Source: Hydra vulgaris
Taxonomy: Eukaryota; Cnidaria; Hydrozoa; Anthoathecata; Hydridae
Direction: 5' to 3'
NCBI RefSeq assembly: GCF_038396675.1
Contig: NC_088920.1
Coordinates: forward strand, 67,961,001-68,025,000
DNA length: 64,000 bases
The notes under the pieces: model-generated
Seen by the model: the letters and a program-made list of their open reading frames with translations, nothing else
The model's database searches: none
Told to the model about the DNA's origin: nothing
Made by a program: the position numbers and the translations under genes
Shown here: positions 60,901 to 64,000 of the stretch, piece after piece
Layout: every line of letters starts with the position of its first letter
How positions within the stretch are numbered: the first letter of the stretch is position 1

Positions 60901-62520
60901 ATCTAAACTTTAAATTTATTTATACTATGATTAAATTTTAAGGAAAAACTTTGTAACTGATCAAATAAAAAAATCAACTTTAGTAATGGTTGTTTTAAGT
61001 GATTTTTTTTTAAAAATAGATTTAAATAACTTTTTTATATAGGTTTGTAAACAAAGAATAAGCCTCAGTTAAAAATACAGAATAAATTGTTTACTTGAAT
61101 TTTCTTATCTATCATTTTAACAAATTTGAATATCAAATATTTCTCAAATCTTTATAGTTCACTAAAATTTATCATAATATAATTATAATATAAATTATAA
61201 CAATTATAATATAAATTATAATAAAAAATTAACTTTATATGAAACATAAATAATAACAATAATAAAAAATAAATTTGTAAGTTATCTATAACATCATATA
61301 ACTTCTATAATAAACTATAAATAAATTCTTGAGGATTCTAATTTTATTAAATAAAGTAAATTCCTACTATTATATATCTAAAAAGTTACAAAGTATACCA
61401 CAATATAATAACTTGGCATCTTTCTTAAATATTGCTCAAAAGACTGCTGCCATTTTGGAGAAGGTTTACACTTGTGTACTTTTATCAATTCATCTTAAAG
61501 AAAGAAAAATTAAAAAGATAACCAAACAACAAAAATAATAAGAAATAAAATAAAACATAAATGTAGAAGCAAAACATTATTTTATAATTATATCTTTACC
61601 TTTTTAAATTATTTACCTGATACTACAGGATACATAGTTTTTAGCAGTTTTTAACAGAAGTATAAATATAATTATATTTTTCCTGTATAAATATTTTATA
61701 ATAATAATAATAATAAAACCGCTATTTATTCGTTTAGAAAATAGATTATAAGAAATAAATGGTTGCTAACGCTTAGAGTAATGGTGTAATGGTGTGTTGT
61801 ACTTTCACTATTGATTTATTAAAAAATACGACACCATTAATGTTTATAAAACACTGAAAACTTTAAAGACCCACAAAAAAAAAAAAAAAAAAAAAAATTT
61901 TTGTAGATTTAGAAATGATTCTTTACAACCTTAAAGTTTTTAACTTTTATTGTCTTAATCACTTTAACTGACAAAACAAATATCTTTAATCCAACTGTTG
62001 ATGAGATCAGATGATAAAGAATCATATTTAAAACGTTAATAATTTAGCAAGTTATAATTAAATGATTATTACTAATCAAATTCTTACCAATCAACGGCAT
62101 AACCACTGGGTAGTTATATGGAAGAACAAACAAATTTACACATAAAAGGTTTGTAGCAGCTTTTAAGTAACCAAATGGATAACCAATCTCAGAATCACAT
62201 GAGCTACCACTAACGAACACCTTAAAAATAAATCTTAAAAACAATAGATCTATGAAATTATCAACAACAACAAAAATCATTACACGTGTTTATAGACAGA
62301 CAAAAACATAAATAATTACAAAAGTTTACAGGTAGAGAGAGAAAAAAAAAAAAAAAAAAAAACTAACCTGCCATGCAATATTTGGTTGTTTTCGTTCAAG
62401 TATATATTGAGTTAAAGGTGAAGGTTCAAGCTCATACTTGTCAAATGGAAGGTTATCAATGATCATTGCTTCACAAGGTTTACACTGAAACTTTATGACA
62501 GGATGACTATCGCGTGGTGG
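51152..62520 (-). CDS. INTS6: Integrator complex subunit 6 (INTS6), C-terminal ten exons, 5' end outside window
   Basis: Exons on the minus strand: 62520-62368, 62220-62088, 61493-61399, 55402-55207, 55095-54985, 54786-54709, 53461-53334, 53015-52870, 52069-51487, 51318-51152 (stop). All have GT-AG borders and matching phases. Diagnostic blocks: HPVIKFQCKPCEAMIIDNLP, FDKYELEPSPLTQYILERKQ, FGYLKAATNLLCVNLFVLPY, KVHKCKPSPKWQQSFEQYL, YKNPFDIHRGDIIDHVNRMR, MMGNYKEPELQQVKPLREVD, RLHTFGNPFKL, VDEADESAF and the C-terminal FQFILNLLESLNVSSNAKFL. These follow human INTS6 in order, about 600 of its 887 residues. Integrator processes snRNA 3' ends and attenuates Pol II in the nucleus; INTS6 helps to recruit PP2A. 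Exon 9 includes an RRPVGRPNTPPP segment resembling an AT-hook and is basic. The intron 61398-55403 is 6 kb and full of LINE remnants. One frame break occurs in six A's (55379-55384), probably one base missing. Confidence 0.95.
52070..52869. other. INTS6 intron with 20-bp tandem repeat and poly-A tract
   Basis: AATCTTGATATCTACATCAT is repeated about four times at 52540-52626 and an A-run of about 24 lies at 52174-52196. No other content is recognised. Confidence 0.6.
53462..54390. other. INTS6 intron, AT-rich with irregular tandem repeats
   Basis: ACCATTAAATATATTAAAA-type units repeat irregularly at 53874-54020, including a duplicated AAATAAAATTGAAGTTTA/T. No gene is seen. Confidence 0.5.
54391..54530. 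repeat. Tandem repeat, about 34-bp unit, four to five copies
   Basis: The unit contains GGTCTGCATTTTTATTAAAC then AGTGATGAT, with small differences. The last unit runs into the left arm of the palindrome at 54491. Confidence 0.8.
54491..54664. repeat. 174-bp palindrome in an INTS6 intron
   Basis: The 74-bp arm 54491-54564 (starting TCTGCATTTTTATTAGACAG) is exactly complementary to 54591-54664; the 26-bp spacer pairs in part (AAACACA/TGTGTTT). It ends about 45 bp from the 54709 end of an INTS6 exon. Confidence 0.9.
54880..54932. repeat. (TA)n microsatellite in INTS6 intron
   Basis: About 26 TA units preceded by CACACACA. Confidence 0.9.
55590..57010 (-). pseudogene. CR1/Jockey-type LINE RT remnant in INTS6 intron, same strand
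   Basis: Minus-strand frames in order: NKALATKLAKPLSILFNVSM, PIFKKGSPTDPGNYRPISLT and NNLFRSEQHGFVANKSCMTN (56650-57000), then IPLDIVFLHFLHAFDLVQHT (56481-56705). Next come LGPILFSIFINDLPDNINSC and MFADNTKLIAPI (56305-56487), and HVRPHLEYAVCTWLPSTKKD with LEKVQRLATK (55846-56070). The catalytic FADD is FADN, and several frames are broken. It is a 5'-truncated, inactive copy. Confidence 0.85.
57011..58328. other. INTS6 intron, AT-rich, nothing recognised
   Basis: No coding or element boundary could be supported; only homopolymer-rich segments, for example 58229-58280. Confidence 0.45.
58329..58655 (-). pseudogene. Jockey-like LINE RT C-terminal fragment, minus strand
   Basis: A clean 108-codon frame reads VASLSLFYKYYNGHCSKELA, SLVPSTKIHSRVTCHS, FSVTVPKCSKNAYSSSFLPQ and LWNSLPSSCFPDSYNLQSFK. 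This is the conserved C-terminus of the Jockey-like family also seen at 15300-17030. The rest of the RT is absent. Confidence 0.8.
58656..58855 (+). pseudogene. Unrecognised coding-like fragment
   Basis: The plus strand reads DDENFLDEAIQVEEHEEHLQ, QDMIDEESAAVWEKNLAIVF and NMPRLRCAALFTLWS, stop. The composition is protein-like, acidic then hydrophobic, but I do not know the family. It probably derives from a transposon gene joined to the LINE fragment. Confidence 0.35.
59316..59386. repeat. 22-bp tandem repeat, three copies
   Basis: GTTCCATCCCACAAAAGACA then GAG is repeated at 59316, 59338 and 59361 (last copy GTTCCACCTCACAAAGGACA). Confidence 0.85.
59560..60773 (+). pseudogene. LINE reverse transcriptase, plus strand, with catalytic block deleted
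   Basis: Upstream frames give FANHFEKVLNTSKITHRN and ENIIRAISNLKFKKSPDSFG. The long frame 59889-60773 has NNYRGISIIPIFTKVLEYLI, VYLCSLDVEKAFDSCNWNIL (first catalytic Asp region) and LKQGVRQGSILSPHLYNIYT. After GIVGTSIYGN it jumps to NYGKLNLFLRLLNNKTTLDI and a basic C-terminal tail. The expected Y/FADD block is missing, so about 150-250 residues were deleted in frame. It is antisense to INTS6. Confidence 0.8.
60774..61398. other. LINE 3'UTR and INTS6 intron
   Basis: AT-rich with ATAATAATAA and AATTATAATATA runs; no coding. Confidence 0.5.
61494..62087. other. INTS6 intron
   Basis: AT-rich; A-run of about 23 at 61877-61898; nothing else recognised. Confidence 0.5.
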
Positions 62521-64000
62521 CTAAAAATAATAAAGTTGATGATAGGTTGATGTGGTTGCTCAAATTAATTTTAAAACCAATTAAATCTTGTCTTTTATCT
62601 AATACCATCAGCAAAATGCTCATTAGACTAAAAACAAGAGGGGAACTTTTAAATAATTTAAACCTAAAGGAATTTAAATTAAACTTCAGGTAACTTATAA
62701 TTTGTAACTTTTCTGTTATTAAAAAAACACTTTGAATGTCTTGACTTTGAATTTTCATCAAAATATTTTTTAAATTGCACATATATTGGAATTTAAATTT
62801 TAAAAATCTTTTCTCACTAATTCTTTTTTAGATCAAATTTCAAATTTTATTCTTTTTGTAGATTGCTTACCAATTGTAATTAATCAATGTCTATAAATAA
62901 AATATCAAAACAAAAATTTTGTATTTGATATTTTTTAGTTTAAATTTCCAAACCATTTATTTAATTTATTTTAAGCACAATTTAGGATTCATAAGAACAT
63001 AAACAGCATTTTGTGTCACTGCATCCAACCTTCTGTGCTTAAAAAACACGACTAAATGAGGAGCCCATCTGCAAAACATGCTATGACACAAAAATTAAAA
63101 CTTAATTGAGTTAATTTTATTTCCACATTCCAAAAAACTGAAATCTATCAAATAAATATTAGACCAATGGATAGTTTTTTTGTCCTAAAAATAGACAAGG
63201 AAAATATCAATTTCTGTTAATGCGCAACTTATTGCTTATGGTGCAATGCACTGGATTCTCTAATAATGACTTTTCATTTAAATTAAACTTTATATCAAAA
63301 CATGACTATATAGTAACTAAAAACACATTAAAAAATCTTTCATTACCACTAAATTGTTCATATCTTACAAGATAAATGTTCTTTGAAGTAGCTTTTCATC
63401 CAATAAATCTTACCTTGTAGCAAAATTTACTATCCCTGCTTGCTCTTTGTGAGACTAATAATTTGGCTGTTCTATCTTTGAATCACAGTATTAGTATTAG
63501 AATTAGTATTAGAATCACAGAGATAAAATTAGAATCACAGTAATCAGACTATTATGTACTGATATTTATCCTGACTTACTACTATCTTACAGATAACTGA
63601 TAGTATTTTTAAGTTTGGGCTGACAACCTATTCTTATTATCCTTGGGCCAGGGTCTTTTTGTATCTGAAAATTGTGACTGTTACAATTTTCAAGATACAA
63701 AAATTGTTAAAAACTCCTGGATTCAGGGGGGCATGAAAATTTATATTTTCTCTTGTCAGTTTAAAGTCTAGCCTCACTCTAACACCATGGTTTTATCCTT
63801 CTTTTCTTTTTTTTTTATTTCTAATTATAATCATTTCTATCTTTATCCACAAAAACAATTCTCTTATTGCAATATTTAGATATTCCAATTTAATAAATGG
63901 TAACACTTTTACTTAGTCCTCATCATGGTAGTAATTGCTAATTTTCTATTGGAAAGATAGCGATTACTATCATGGTTGCTGGTCAAGCAAGCATTTATTT
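62521..64000. other. INTS6 intron running off the right edge
   Basis: No INTS6 exon preceding 62520 could be found here, so the intron is at least 1.48 kb and the VWA-domain exons lie outside. An ATTAGTATTAGAAT-type short tandem lies at 63487-63540. No gene is seen. Confidence 0.5.

Overview
The window looks like a piece of a very AT-rich, repeat-rich cnidarian genome, most probably Hydra or a close hydrozoan relative. That is an inference from base composition, short AT-rich introns, the density of CR1/L2- and Jockey-like LINE fragments, and the many DNA-transposon families present. No prokaryotic feature was seen. The three recognisable host genes are all on the minus strand.

Host genes. 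(1) 1-604: the N-terminal 201 residues of a LAS1-like ribosome-biogenesis nuclease, cut by the left window edge. (2) 43678-45018: an uninterrupted SOX HMG-box transcription factor of 446 residues, with an apparent 5'UTR intron. (3) 51152-62520: ten exons covering the C-terminal two thirds of Integrator complex subunit 6 (INTS6); its N-terminal VWA part lies beyond the right edge. The phases of the ten exons join correctly except for one apparent base loss in an A-run near 55379-55384.

Mobile DNA. 1.36-17 kb is a patchwork of decayed LINE copies on both strands, broken by TA-flanked elements (2242-3328, 6602-7505), a hAT-like element with 5-bp duplications (7801-10523) and MITEs. 22765-28230 is the most interesting locus: a complete, decayed DNA transposon with CACGGTG-starting inverted ends and a 4-bp duplication. 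It carries a ten-exon minus-strand gene whose N-terminus resembles the RAG1 N-terminal zinc-binding region plus RING finger, followed by a DDE-type transposase. This matches the N-RAG-TP type of element known from molluscs and other invertebrates. It sits beside a degenerate SAM-domain exon and a C2H2-finger/transposase-like pseudogene (28351-30627). Further SAM-gene-like exons (32136-34350) continue downstream, and a deleted Tc1 copy (31109-31939) lies between them. 37057-40004 is another complete element with an unusual transposase, inserted in a long (TA)n tract. 41471-42730 is a nearly intact DD37E Tc1/mariner element.

The rest is microsatellite, palindromic and unassigned AT-rich DNA. 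The INTS6 introns contain LINE remnants on both strands, tandem repeats and a 174-bp near-perfect palindrome. No tRNA, rRNA or CRISPR array was found; one tRNA-derived SINE lies at about 19042-19224.
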